Shown here: in pieces, positions 27,112-35,842 of the stretch | Numbering within the stretch: position 1 is the stretch's first letter | How the letters are laid out: each line of letters begins with the position of its first letter | Source of the DNA: Ignavibacterium sp. | Lineage (GTDB): Bacteria > Bacteroidota > Ignavibacteria > Ignavibacteriales > Ignavibacteriaceae | Length of the DNA stretch: 64,000 nucleotides | Direction: 5' to 3' | Assembly: GCA_018335755.1 (NCBI GenBank) | Contig: JAGXRK010000062.1 | Coordinates: forward strand, 1 to 64,000 | Position numbers and translations under genes: made by a program | The notes under the pieces: generated by a model | Seen by the model: the letters and a program-made list of their open reading frames with translations, nothing else | What the model was told of the DNA's origin: nothing | The model's database searches: none

Positions 27112-27894
27112 ATGTATAAAGTAACATCAAAGGATGGAACCAAAATTGGTTTTATCAAAAAAGGAAACGGACCTGCTTTAATTCTTGTGCATGGTACAAC
27201 TGCCGATCACACAAGATGGCTGCCGATAATTCCCTACTTTGAAAATCATTTTACAATATATGCTGTGGACAGGCGTGGCAGAGGGCTGAGTGGTGATTCA
27301 CCGGGCTACAGCTTAATTAAGGAGGCAGAGGATATCGCCGCAGTGGCATATTCCATAGACGAGCCGTTATTTATACTCGGTCATTCTTACGGCGGACTCG
27401 TTGCACTCGAGGCTGCTCTGCATATAGATAATCTGAAAAAACTTATTCTTTATGAACCTCCGATACCAGCCGGTTTACCGTTTTATCCCAAAGGTACAAT
27501 TGAAAAAATGCAGACGCATATTGATAATAATGAAAATGAAGCTGCACTTGAAGTAATGCTAAGGGAAGTGGTTGAAATGCCGGATCATGAATTTGAAAAA
27601 TACAGAAAGTTTCCTGTTTATAAGCGGAGGATTGAACTTGCACCTACTATTCCCCGTGAAATTAAAGTTGAGCTGAACTTCGATTTTGTATTAAAAAGGT
27701 ATGATAATTTTAATGTGCCTACCTTGCTGATGCTTGGAGGTGATAGTCCGGATATTTTTTATAAGATTACAAACATACTCGATGAGGTTTTACAGAACAG
27801 CATCATAGTTTCTATGGATGGACAACAGCATATAGCTATGGATACAAATACTGAATTATTCACTCAGATAGTTAAAAAGTTTTTATCGAATTGA
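27112..27894 (+). CDS. Alpha/beta hydrolase
   Basis: A 260-residue single-domain alpha/beta hydrolase. It shows LILVHGTTADHTRW (oxyanion HG), YAVDRRGRGLSGDS, the nucleophile elbow GHSYGG (Ser), and a late acid and His (DGQQHIAMDTN). No signal peptide, so cytoplasmic. The start is set at the ATG preceded 8 nt earlier by GGAGG; the upstream in-frame ATG at 27097 contains this SD within its coding sequence and is therefore less likely. The substrate cannot be inferred; esterase or haloperoxidase-like members share this layout. Confidence 0.88.
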   Translation: MYKVTSKDGTKIGFIKKGNGPALILVHGTTADHTRWLPIIPYFENHFTIYAVDRRGRGLSGDSPGYSLIKEAEDIAAVAYSIDEPLFILGHSYGGLVALEAALHIDNLKKLILYEPPIPAGLPFYPKGTIEKMQTHIDNNENEAALEVMLREVVEMPDHEFEKYRKFPVYKRRIELAPTIPREIKVELNFDFVLKRYDNFNVPTLLMLGGDSPDIFYKITNILDEVLQNSIIVSMDGQQHIAMDTNTELFTQIVKKFLSN

Positions 27895-28146
27895 ATTATT
27901 ATTTCTCTCCCGGAATTCATTTTGTATCTTCTGGTATTCTGTGTCAGGTTTCTGAAAACCAGGTATCTGTTTAGCTGTAATTATTCCCGGTTAAAGAAAA
28001 TATCTGATTTGTGATGTTCATACTTGACTTATACATCTATTTCTGACAATCTTAACATAAACTCATTCTGACTACTTATTCCCTTGAGAATTTCTAACAA
28101 CTGACTCTATCTCACGGTTCGTTAATATTTAATTTAATATTCATTT

Positions 28147-29547
28147 ATGCAGCCTGTAACAATTGAAGAATTAAAAAAAGTTATTTCACTCAGCGATTTG
28201 CCGGACAACTTCCTGCAGTGGATACTTGATCACTCGGAAACTGTTGAATACGAAGAGGGTGAATTAGTAGGAAGACCCGGAGACCCGGCAGATTGGATGT
28301 ATTTTATTATTGAGGGCAGAATAGATTATTACAAGAGTGAAAATGGTAAGATGATACATTATCATTTCTTTGCTAATGATCGTGATTCGGGTGGAATAAC
28401 TGGTGTACTGCCCTATTCAAGAATGAAAGTTTACGGCGGCAATTCAGTAGTCAGCACAAAAATTCGCGGAATCCGGATTCATAAAGACTATTTCCAGGAA
28501 CTTGAAAAAATTAATCCCGATTTTATCCAGCGGCTCATTGGCTATATGACTGAACGGGCTAAATCATTTGCAACCACACAATTGCAGCTTGAAAAGGTCA
28601 GCGCCCTTGGACAACTTTCAGCCGGAATTGCTCACGAATTGAATAACCCGGCATCTGCCATCACCAGGATTGCTTATGAATTATCAAACAGGCTATTCCT
28701 GAACATTGAACTTACCGAGCAAATGCTCTTACAAAAAATAAATGCAAATCATATTCAGTATCTCAGAAAAAAGATTGAGACTAAAGACAAAAGACCGCCG
28801 GCTAAACTCAGTGCATTGCAGCGAATGAATAAAGAAGATGACCTCCTCAAATGGCTGGATGAGAAAGGAATTCCCGCAGACCAGCAGGTAGTTGAAACAT
28901 TTACCGAAGCCGGCTTTTCCGGTGATGATTTGGAAATATTAGCCGGCAATGTACCCAAAGATGATCTTGCTCAGATCCTATTGTGGATTGAAAATTTACT
29001 AAGCTCACAGAGAATTATTAAAGATCTTTCTGATGCATCTTCGCGTATTTCCACTCTTGTTGGCGCTATAAAAAGTCATGTTCATATGGACAGAACAAAT
29101 GCAAAGCAGCATACGGATATCCATAAGGATATTGATAATACACTGACGCTTTTAGGATATAAGCTGCGTGATAAAAATATAACTGTTCAAAAATCATTAT
29201 GTGATGATTTAGCAGAAGTTCCTGCTCATGTAGGAGAACTGAACCAGGTATGGACAAATATTATTGATAATGCAATTTATGCTGTTGATAAGAATGGGGT
29301 AATAGCCATAGAAACTACCTGCGATGCAAAAAATGTTTATGTAAAAATTATTGATAACGGACCGGGTATCCCGGCGGAAATCCAGTCAAGAATATTCGAT
29401 CCGTTTTTTACTACAAAGAAAGTTGGTGAAGGAACCGGTATCGGGTTAGACCTTGTAAAGAGAATTATAAGCCGTCATAATGGTGAAATAAAAGTTCATT
29501 CAATTCCGGGCAGAACAGAAATTCTGATCTGTCTTCCGGTCTCTTAA
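28147..29547 (+). CDS. Histidine kinase with N-terminal cyclic-nucleotide-binding domain
   Basis: A 466-residue soluble kinase. Residues ~1-125 form a cNMP-binding/CRP-like sensor (YEEGELVGRPGDPADWMYFI, VSTKIRGIRIHKDYFQEL). A helical linker leads to the HisKA site, His163 in LSAGIAHELNNPASA. An unusually long region (~175-300) separates the phosphoacceptor from the ATPase domain (NIIDNAIYAV, KIIDNGPGIP, FFTTKKVGEGTGIGLDLV). No membrane segments, so it senses an internal signal. The receiver/oxidoreductase fusion starts 19 bp downstream and is its likely phosphorylation target. This pair, cNMP-kinase next to a receiver-thioredoxin-reductase-like fusion, recurs in other bacteria. Confidence 0.92.
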   Translation: MQPVTIEELKKVISLSDLPDNFLQWILDHSETVEYEEGELVGRPGDPADWMYFIIEGRIDYYKSENGKMIHYHFFANDRDSGGITGVLPYSRMKVYGGNSVVSTKIRGIRIHKDYFQELEKINPDFIQRLIGYMTERAKSFATTQLQLEKVSALGQLSAGIAHELNNPASAITRIAYELSNRLFLNIELTEQMLLQKINANHIQYLRKKIETKDKRPPAKLSALQRMNKEDDLLKWLDEKGIPADQQVVETFTEAGFSGDDLEILAGNVPKDDLAQILLWIENLLSSQRIIKDLSDASSRISTLVGAIKSHVHMDRTNAKQHTDIHKDIDNTLTLLGYKLRDKNITVQKSLCDDLAEVPAHVGELNQVWTNIIDNAIYAVDKNGVIAIETTCDAKNVYVKIIDNGPGIPAEIQSRIFDPFFTTKKVGEGTGIGLDLVKRIISRHNGEIKVHSIPGRTEILICLPVS

Positions 29548-29566
29548 TAAAAAATGTAATAATAAT

Positions 29567-31228
29567 ATGAAACTGCCATTTATAATAATTGTGGATGACG
29601 ATGAACAGGTTCTGAGAGCAATACAGCGCGACGTCCGCACCAAGTATAACAATGAATACCGTATCAGCGCTGCTGATTCAGCTAATGAAGCACTGGAACT
29701 TATCAAAGAGTTAAAACTTAAAAATGAAACCGTGGCGCTGTTCATTTCAGATCAGCGAATGCCTGAAATGGAAGGGGTGGAATTTTTAGGAAAAGCAAAA
29801 GACATTTTTCCTGATGCTAAATTAGTTCTGCTTACTGCTTACTCTGATATTGATGTTGCAATTAAGGCTATTAACGATTTGAAACTTGATTATTACCTGC
29901 TGAAACCGTGGAGTCCGCCCGATGAAAAACTTTATCCCGCTGTGGATGATGTACTAGACGATTGGCAGGCGCAGTACAAACCCGATCACGAAGGTATCCG
30001 TATAATTGGATTCCAGTGGTCGCCAAAATCTCATCAGCTAAAGGAATTTCTTTCGGGAAATTTAATTCCTTTTATATGGATGGATGTTGAAACCAATGAA
30101 GAAGCAAAAAAATATCTGACCAGTGCAAATGTAAATATGGATGCATTGCCTTTAGTAGTGTTGAAAGACGGAACTTTCATGAGTGATCCCGAATTACCGG
30201 AACTTGCTCAGCAGATCGGGCTGCGGCAGACTGCATCTGAAAAAATGTACGATGTACTCATCATCGGCGGAGGTCCCGCAGGATTAGCCGCTTCGGTGTA
30301 TGCTTCCTGTGAAGGATTGAAAACAGTACTTGTTGAAAAAAGCAATCCCGGCGGTCAGGCAAGCAGCAGTGCGCGTATTGAAAACTACCTCGGGTTCCCA
30401 AGAGGTTTGTCCGGTGCTGATCTTACACGAAGAGCCATTACACAAACGCTCCGGTTCGGAACAGAAATTCTTACGCCTAAAACTGTGAAGAACATCCGGG
30501 TGCAGGATGGGTATAAAATTACTGAGATGACCGATGGCTCGGAGATCCACAGCAAAACCGTTATTATTGCCACCGGAGTGGAATACACCAAACTTGAAAT
30601 TCCCGGACTTGACAAATTTAATGGAGCAGGAGTCTATTATGGTGCTGCATCTGTTGAGGCAAATGCCTGTAAGGATGAAATAGTCTATATTGTCGGCGGC
30701 GGAAATTCAGCCTGCCAGGCAGCAATGCATATCTGCAAGTTCGCTAAAGAAGTTAATATCGTCATCAGGCGGGATTCAATAACAAAAACTGCTGCAGATT
30801 ATCTGATAAAAAACATAGAGAAAACACCAAACATTAAGGTGCGCACTAATACTGAAGTTACTGCAGTTCAAGGCGATAAAGTTTTGGAAAAAATTACTCT
30901 TAAAGATGCAAAATCCGGTGAAGTGAAAGCTGTACCTGCCAAAGCATTATTTATTTATATCGGTGCAAGACCCGGGACATCGTGGCTTAACAATATTGTA
31001 CTTAAAGATAACAAGGGATTTATTATAACAGGTAACGATTTGACAAATGATAAATCATTCAGCAATTTCTGGAAGCTGGAAAGAAAGCCTTATTTGCCGG
31101 AGACAAGCATTCCCGGAATATTCGCTTCCGGAGATGTAAGATCAACCGCATTGACCGGCATCTCATCTGCAGTGGGTGAGGGTGCAATGGCTATCAGGTT
31201 TATCCGTAAATATCTTCAAGAAAACTAA
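29567..31228 (+). CDS. Receiver / glutaredoxin-like / thioredoxin-reductase-like fusion without redox cysteines
   Basis: A 553-residue three-part protein. (1) Receiver, residues 1-135, phosphoacceptor Asp62 (ISDQRMPEMEG), Lys113 (LLKPW). (2) A small domain, ~143-222, that follows a glutaredoxin-like pattern (IRIIGFQWSPKSHQLKEFL, FIWMDVETNEEAKKYL, ALPLVVLKDG) but has WSPKS where CPYC would be. (3) A TrxR-like FAD/NAD(P)H domain from ~227 with GGGPAGLAA (FAD), GGGNSACQAA (NAD(P)H) and FASGDVR. Where thioredoxin reductase has YCATCDG this protein has YGAASVEA, so both catalytic cysteines are gone. Public annotation often names such proteins fused response regulator/thioredoxin-disulfide reductase; the disulfide activity is not supported here. 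It is co-transcribed with the kinase upstream. Confidence 0.88.
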   Translation: MKLPFIIIVDDDEQVLRAIQRDVRTKYNNEYRISAADSANEALELIKELKLKNETVALFISDQRMPEMEGVEFLGKAKDIFPDAKLVLLTAYSDIDVAIKAINDLKLDYYLLKPWSPPDEKLYPAVDDVLDDWQAQYKPDHEGIRIIGFQWSPKSHQLKEFLSGNLIPFIWMDVETNEEAKKYLTSANVNMDALPLVVLKDGTFMSDPELPELAQQIGLRQTASEKMYDVLIIGGGPAGLAASVYASCEGLKTVLVEKSNPGGQASSSARIENYLGFPRGLSGADLTRRAITQTLRFGTEILTPKTVKNIRVQDGYKITEMTDGSEIHSKTVIIATGVEYTKLEIPGLDKFNGAGVYYGAASVEANACKDEIVYIVGGGNSACQAAMHICKFAKEVNIVIRRDSITKTAADYLIKNIEKTPNIKVRTNTEVTAVQGDKVLEKITLKDAKSGEVKAVPAKALFIYIGARPGTSWLNNIVLKDNKGFIITGNDLTNDKSFSNFWKLERKPYLPETSIPGIFASGDVRSTALTGISSAVGEGAMAIRFIRKYLQEN

Positions 31229-31299
31229 CTGAAAAGCTATCAGTATTATATAAATCAGATCAGAATTTTTTAATTCACAATATTAAAAAGGAGCAGGCT

Positions 31300-31548
31300 A
31301 TGCAGAAATTTATGATCATTTCTCAACATACTCATGAAGAATGTACTATGGTTATAAAGCAAACTTTGGCAATTGGTTATCTTACTCATTTCTACTGGGG
31401 ATGTAAATCCGGCGATCATACCGGATATGCAATGATAGATGCAGAGAATGAACAGGAAGCCCTCTATTCAATTCCAACCATTATACGTAACAAAGCCAGG
31501 GCAATCGGGGTTATTCAGTTCGACCCGGATAAGGTAAAGCAATGGTAA
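31300..31548 (+). CDS. Small protein of unknown function (dimeric alpha/beta barrel-like)
   Basis: An 82-residue protein with an ideal SD (AAGGAGCAGGCT before ATG). The sequence (FMIISQHTHEECTMVIKQTL, FYWGCKSGDHTGYAMIDA, ENEQEALYSIPTIIR, AIGVIQFDPDKV) suggests a ferredoxin-like or dimeric alpha/beta-barrel fold with a conserved-looking WGCKSGDHTG loop. I do not recognise a function. It starts 72 bp after the receiver/oxidoreductase fusion and may belong to that transcript. Confidence 0.7.
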   Translation: MQKFMIISQHTHEECTMVIKQTLAIGYLTHFYWGCKSGDHTGYAMIDAENEQEALYSIPTIIRNKARAIGVIQFDPDKVKQW

Positions 31549-31854
31549 ATCCGGACGCTCCTGAAAAGTAATTGCATGAATGACTGAATGACCTGCCTCA
31601 CCGGCAGGCAGGTTGAAGTATTGATTGAACCAGCCAGCAGATTCAGGATTAACGAATATTTTTTTACCACAGATACAATAAGGAGTGAACAGAGAATGCA
31701 ACATAATTTTCGGTTCGATACTAATATTCAGTAACTGTGTTAAATGCCATTGGGCTGCAGAATGTTATACGGGCAGTATGTAGTGTAAACTAATAACTGT
31801 GAATTGACAGGGGCGATGATCAGGTATTATATTTTTTGTTTTTCTGGAATGTTT
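31549..31854. repeat. Spacer with composite repeat block B
   Basis: No gene supported. Positions 31575-31680 hold the composite words in the order TGAATGACTGAATG, a CCTGCC...GGCAGG hairpin, GATTGAACCAGCC, GATTAACGAATATT and TTACCACAGATAC. The hairpin might also stop transcription from the 82-residue gene. Confidence 0.6.
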
Positions 31855-31900
31855 GAGAAAAAGAGCTACGGGTGTTACAGATATACTGCAGCACCCGCAA
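31855..31900 (-). terminator. Probable terminator of the Ycf48-like gene
   Basis: CGGGTG and CACCCG (31869-31897) form a stem on the minus strand, followed by TAGCTCTTTTTCTC. It lies 20 bp after the stop codon. The loop is long, so confidence is moderate. Confidence 0.6.
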
Positions 31901-31916
31901 AAAAGATATTAACTTA

Positions 31917-33266
31917 TTATCTCAATATTATCATCTTCCTGACTTCGCGGAAGGTACCTGATTCCATTGCGTAAAAGTAAGTGCCGCTTGAAAGTCCGGC
32001 CGCATCGAAGCTGACCTCATATATTCCCGGCTGTTTCATTTCATTCAGCAATGTTGCAACTTCTGATCCAAGTATGTTATAAACCTTAATTGTTGTATAT
32101 CCGCCTTCCGGTATTTTAAACTTAATATTCGTTGAAGGATTAAACGGATTTGGATAATTCTGTCCAAGTGAATAATCAGTTAAATTGTTAACATCATCCT
32201 CAATTGACGTAGTGCCTGTATATTTAGCTATTCTGCCATAGTCTCCGGTTATCCATCCGTTTTGTGGATTAGTAAAATAAATGCTGAAAACCGGATTGTA
32301 TGCATTGGGATCACCAAAAGGAGTTGTTTGAGAAGTCCAATTTGAACCCCCATCAGATGTATATACTAAATAAGGAGTATTCTGAAAATCATTATGCCTT
32401 GATGATATCCAGACATTGCTTGCATCCAATGGAAAAACTGCTCTACAGGTTGTCGAGTCATTGACACCTGAGTTTGTAACAAATGTCCAATTGGTGCCGC
32501 CGTTAGTTGTTCTTAAAACTTTACCCTTGGCTCCGACAACCCACCCGTTATTTAAATCCGAGAAACTTATAGCACTGTATTGTCCTTCAGAATTGTCTGA
32601 AAATTGTTCAGTCCAGTTGTTGCCGCCATCTGTTGTTCTGTAAATTTTATATGGAGGGTCAAATCCAATTTCTCCTGAACCGTGGTGAGCCCACCCGTTA
32701 TTACTATCGACAAAATAAAATAATCCGGTACCGGTGGTCGGGTTCCAGGTATTACCTCCGTCGGTGGTGCGTAAAAAGGTAACAATTCCGCCATTGAAAT
32801 TAAATAAAAGAGCCCACCCATTGTTGATATCTGTAAACTGCAGTTGAATACCGCTATTCCCCTCTTCATTGGAAAGAATAACTTTACTCCAATTTGCACC
32901 ACTGTTAGTGGTTTTATAAATCACCGCTCCTCTGCTGCTATCCAGAGAGCCGATTGAACTTATGTTCCAGCCGTGGGTTGTTCCTACCCATGACATAGAA
33001 ACCGAAGGATCTGACATACACTCAACAGTATCTGATGGAAACGGGTTTACAAATATCCAGTTTGTACCGCCGTCGGTTGTATGAAGGAATCCGCCATTGC
33101 CGCATGATATCCATCCTTCTGTATCACTAACAAAATGTACTTTGCCAAGCATAGCTTCCTCGCCAAAGCCAAGCGGATTGGTTTGCAGCACCCAGTTTTG
33201 TGCACTTGTATTATTTATTAATGCGGTGATGAACAGGACAAAAATTAACAGTAAGAAATTTTTCAT
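31917..33266 (-). CDS. T9SS-secreted Ycf48-like/BNR-repeat protein
   Basis: A 449-residue exported protein. Signal peptide (FLLLIFVLFITALINNTSA), then repeated units of the form TTDGGTNW / TTNSGANW / TSDGGSNW alternating with NNGWVVG / NNGWAHH, the pattern of Ycf48/BNR beta-propellers. The C-terminal ~85 residues form a type A sorting domain (LGQNYPNPFNPSTNIKFKI, TIKVYNILGSEVATLLNE, SSGTYFYAMESG, REVRKMIILR). This copy of the sorting domain has no REP-like insertion, which helps define the insert in its relatives. Ligand unknown. Confidence 0.9.
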   Translation of the reverse strand: MKNFLLLIFVLFITALINNTSAQNWVLQTNPLGFGEEAMLGKVHFVSDTEGWISCGNGGFLHTTDGGTNWIFVNPFPSDTVECMSDPSVSMSWVGTTHGWNISSIGSLDSSRGAVIYKTTNSGANWSKVILSNEEGNSGIQLQFTDINNGWALLFNFNGGIVTFLRTTDGGNTWNPTTGTGLFYFVDSNNGWAHHGSGEIGFDPPYKIYRTTDGGNNWTEQFSDNSEGQYSAISFSDLNNGWVVGAKGKVLRTTNGGTNWTFVTNSGVNDSTTCRAVFPLDASNVWISSRHNDFQNTPYLVYTSDGGSNWTSQTTPFGDPNAYNPVFSIYFTNPQNGWITGDYGRIAKYTGTTSIEDDVNNLTDYSLGQNYPNPFNPSTNIKFKIPEGGYTTIKVYNILGSEVATLLNEMKQPGIYEVSFDAAGLSSGTYFYAMESGTFREVRKMIILR

Positions 33267-33752
33267 TTTTATATCTCCTATGATTTTATTGTTTAAAGAA
33301 TCACCAGACTGAATAAGCAGCGGAAATTACCGGAGATATTTAGTGATGATTTTACAGTTGGCTTATAAAATGTTTTTTGAAATGAGTTAAATAAGTACTG
33401 GTAAAAGAAAATGAATTCTTTTATTGCCTGAGCGGGAAAAGCAGAACGATTATACATACAGCATGCTTAGAATAATATTTAATAAAGTAACCTCCGGGCT
33501 TGCCGTTTACAATTAACGTACCAGAGGTAAAACTAATTTTTACTTCATTTTTAACTAATAGATACAAACATGTATTAAACTTGCTTATGCTCTTTTTTAT
33601 GCAAAACTACCGCGTAATGTAAAGTTTTCTTTGCGCTTCCACAACAATTAATACGACTTAATCAATTGTGCCGTCCCCTTGTGAAATAAAGTGACCAATC
33701 ACGATTAACCAATAACATCAATTCTGTTTCCTCTGTTTAATTGAAGATTCAC
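33267..33752. other. Gene-free spacer
   Basis: 486 bp with no supported gene. AT-rich; a short composite-repeat piece (ATCACGATTAACCAATAAC, then CTGTTTCCTCTGTTTAAT) occurs near 33698-33740. I see nothing else assignable. Confidence 0.5.
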
Positions 33753-35099
33753 TTATAAAGCTTTTAGTTCATTTAAATCGATAATTGGTTTAATTAACTT
33801 TTTTTCTCTGTCTAAAAGAAACAGCGTTGGTGTTGCATAAATATTATAATCAAGAACAGCTTTTCCTTCCCATCCCTTAAGATCAGAAATGTTAAGCCAA
33901 TCCAACTTATTTGTTCTTATAAAATTCAGCCAATCAGTTTTTGATGTGTCGATTGAAATGGCAATCACCTCAAACTTTTTTTCTTTTTGATTTTTGTACA
34001 GATTGTAAATCTGAGGAAGCATATCTGTGCAATGAGGACACCAGCTTGCATAAAAAATGAGCAGGGTTTTTTCTATTGTTATTTCACTAAGCTTAATCAT
34101 TAAACCCGAAGAATCAGCGAACTCAATATCAGGAACGATAAATCCGGGTTTAAATAATTTATTTTGCTGGATTCTTCTTTCGAGTGCAGTTTCTAATTTT
34201 TCATCTAAGCAGATATCATCGGCAATTACATAATTATCTATTATGTAGTTGATAACATTATCAAAACCGAACTTCTTAAAACCATCCAGCATATATTCAA
34301 CAATATGTTTGTAAACAATATCGTTCACTTTGGCTTTATTAAGAATGCTGTCCACAGCAGTTTGAAATTCTTTTTCCAGCAACGCCATTGGCAATTGGGG
34401 ATTTCGATAAAAAGAAAGGTACTCTATTGTTTTATTTGTAAAAGCATCTGAGTATATCAGACCGTCATCATTAAAATTAACATTATCGAGTGAATGCGTT
34501 TTCAGATTCAACAACTGTTCATCGAATGGAACTTCAGATTCAACAACTGGCAGTTGTGCTGTTCGGACATATCTTGCAATAAATGAATTCGGATTTATTT
34601 GAGCAGTTACATTTACAAAGTATAAATATTCCTCCTGTATCTGGTTAAGCTTTTCTTTTGTTATCTGATAATAATTATCTGTTTCCGGATAACGCGCAAT
34701 TATTAGCTGAAGAAGTTCTGTTTTTGTTTTGTAGTCTTTATTAAGCTTTACAAACTCATAGTAAATTTTGTTTTCTTCTGATTTAGAAACCTTCAGACTG
34801 TCGAGGATGTTATTTGCATCAGTTATTATTTCAACATCTTCATTATCATATATGAGGTCGATCTTTTTATTGTTACTGCAGGAAAAACGATAGAATCCAG
34901 AGCGTTTTTTAGCTAAGCTAAATTGAAATGTTCCTTCGTTAATGGCAGATAAGGTGTCAACAAATTCAGAAGTTTCTCCGGATAAAGAATAAAGAGTTGC
35001 TTTCTCCTGGTTTAGATTTTCAACTTTGATATTAATTTGCTGAGTAAAAGCATTGCTATTGCTGATAAGAAAAATTAAAACCAAAGCAAAATATTTCAT
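33753..35099 (-). CDS. TlpA-like thioredoxin-fold protein, exported
   Basis: A 448-residue exported protein. Signal peptide (LVLIFLISNSNAFTQ), an N-terminal DUF4369-like beta domain (INIKVENLNQEKATLYSLSG), a central helical region, and a C-terminal thioredoxin fold from ~310. The fold carries the redox motif Cys354-Pro-His-Cys357 (FYASWCPHCTDMLPQIY), then FEVIAISIDTSKTDW and the cis-Pro segment IYATPTLFLLD. Such proteins act as periplasmic thiol-disulfide oxidoreductases. The ATG lies 2 bp after the stop of the FISUMP gene, so the three genes here form an operon. Confidence 0.88.
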   Translation of the reverse strand: MKYFALVLIFLISNSNAFTQQINIKVENLNQEKATLYSLSGETSEFVDTLSAINEGTFQFSLAKKRSGFYRFSCSNNKKIDLIYDNEDVEIITDANNILDSLKVSKSEENKIYYEFVKLNKDYKTKTELLQLIIARYPETDNYYQITKEKLNQIQEEYLYFVNVTAQINPNSFIARYVRTAQLPVVESEVPFDEQLLNLKTHSLDNVNFNDDGLIYSDAFTNKTIEYLSFYRNPQLPMALLEKEFQTAVDSILNKAKVNDIVYKHIVEYMLDGFKKFGFDNVINYIIDNYVIADDICLDEKLETALERRIQQNKLFKPGFIVPDIEFADSSGLMIKLSEITIEKTLLIFYASWCPHCTDMLPQIYNLYKNQKEKKFEVIAISIDTSKTDWLNFIRTNKLDWLNISDLKGWEGKAVLDYNIYATPTLFLLDREKKLIKPIIDLNELKAL

Positions 35100-35101
35100 A
35101 A

Positions 35102-35821
35102 TTAATTATCTTTAATACAACGTACACTAAAACCGTAAGTTGAATAAACCCCCCAGTGCTGTGTAAAATCACTTCTATCATTCCACAGATAATAATGAGG
35201 TACATTGGTATTTGAAGAAGTCGAGCTCCAGAAATGTCCAATCCTGCCTATGTCCAAAAAGATATGGTTGGTTTCTTTGTTTCCAGCAAGTAATGCAGAA
35301 AAACCATAAAGATCCGTACCTTGTCCAGCACCAGTTCCCTGATCGATAGCTTTTAAAGAGTTTCCATCTCCCCCCACAAATGTTTTGAGCGCCGCAAATT
35401 CGACTTCTGCTGGAATATGCCATCCTTCAGGACAAATTCCACGTGTACCTTCATTGGTAATATATTGCATTGCTTCCCGCCATTGATAAAGCCCACCGTA
35501 AGTGTTACAGTTACTTGTGTCGTTATTGTAGCAGTATTTTTCTATTACTCCGTTGTTCGTTGAATTCTGGCTACCTTGTATCATCACTCCTACATCAAGA
35601 TTTTCTTTTAACCAGCATTGGTTACCAATCAAAACTGTATTATAGTCTTTTCCGCCATAGCTAACTTTACTTGAACCACAGATAAAGATTACCATCGAAT
35701 CAAGTCCGGCAATGTTTACTATTTTAGTGCTGTCAGGATAGTATAGTGTTAACTTTTTGTTTTGAGCAAATACTGTGTTTGCTACTGAGAGTATTATTAT
35801 AAAGTAAAATATTTTTTTCAT
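35102..35821 (-). CDS. FISUMP-domain secreted protein
   Basis: A 239-residue protein with signal peptide (FIIILSVANTVFA) and a Fibrobacter succinogenes major paralogous (FISUMP) domain covering most of the chain. Hallmarks are DYNTVLIGNQCWLKENLDVG, YGGLYQWREAMQY, GICPEGWHIPAEVEF, GFSALLAGN, FWSSTSSNT and the terminal GFSVRCIKDN. These C-type-lectin-like domains occur on surface proteins and lipoproteins of Bacteroidota; ligands are mostly unknown. Middle gene of a three-gene operon (T9SS protein, FISUMP, TlpA). Confidence 0.9.
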   Translation of the reverse strand: MKKIFYFIIILSVANTVFAQNKKLTLYYPDSTKIVNIAGLDSMVIFICGSSKVSYGGKDYNTVLIGNQCWLKENLDVGVMIQGSQNSTNNGVIEKYCYNNDTSNCNTYGGLYQWREAMQYITNEGTRGICPEGWHIPAEVEFAALKTFVGGDGNSLKAIDQGTGAGQGTDLYGFSALLAGNKETNHIFLDIGRIGHFWSSTSSNTNVPHYYLWNDRSDFTQHWGVYSTYGFSVRCIKDN

Positions 35822-35842
35822 TTTATTGTTTCCTTATTAAGA

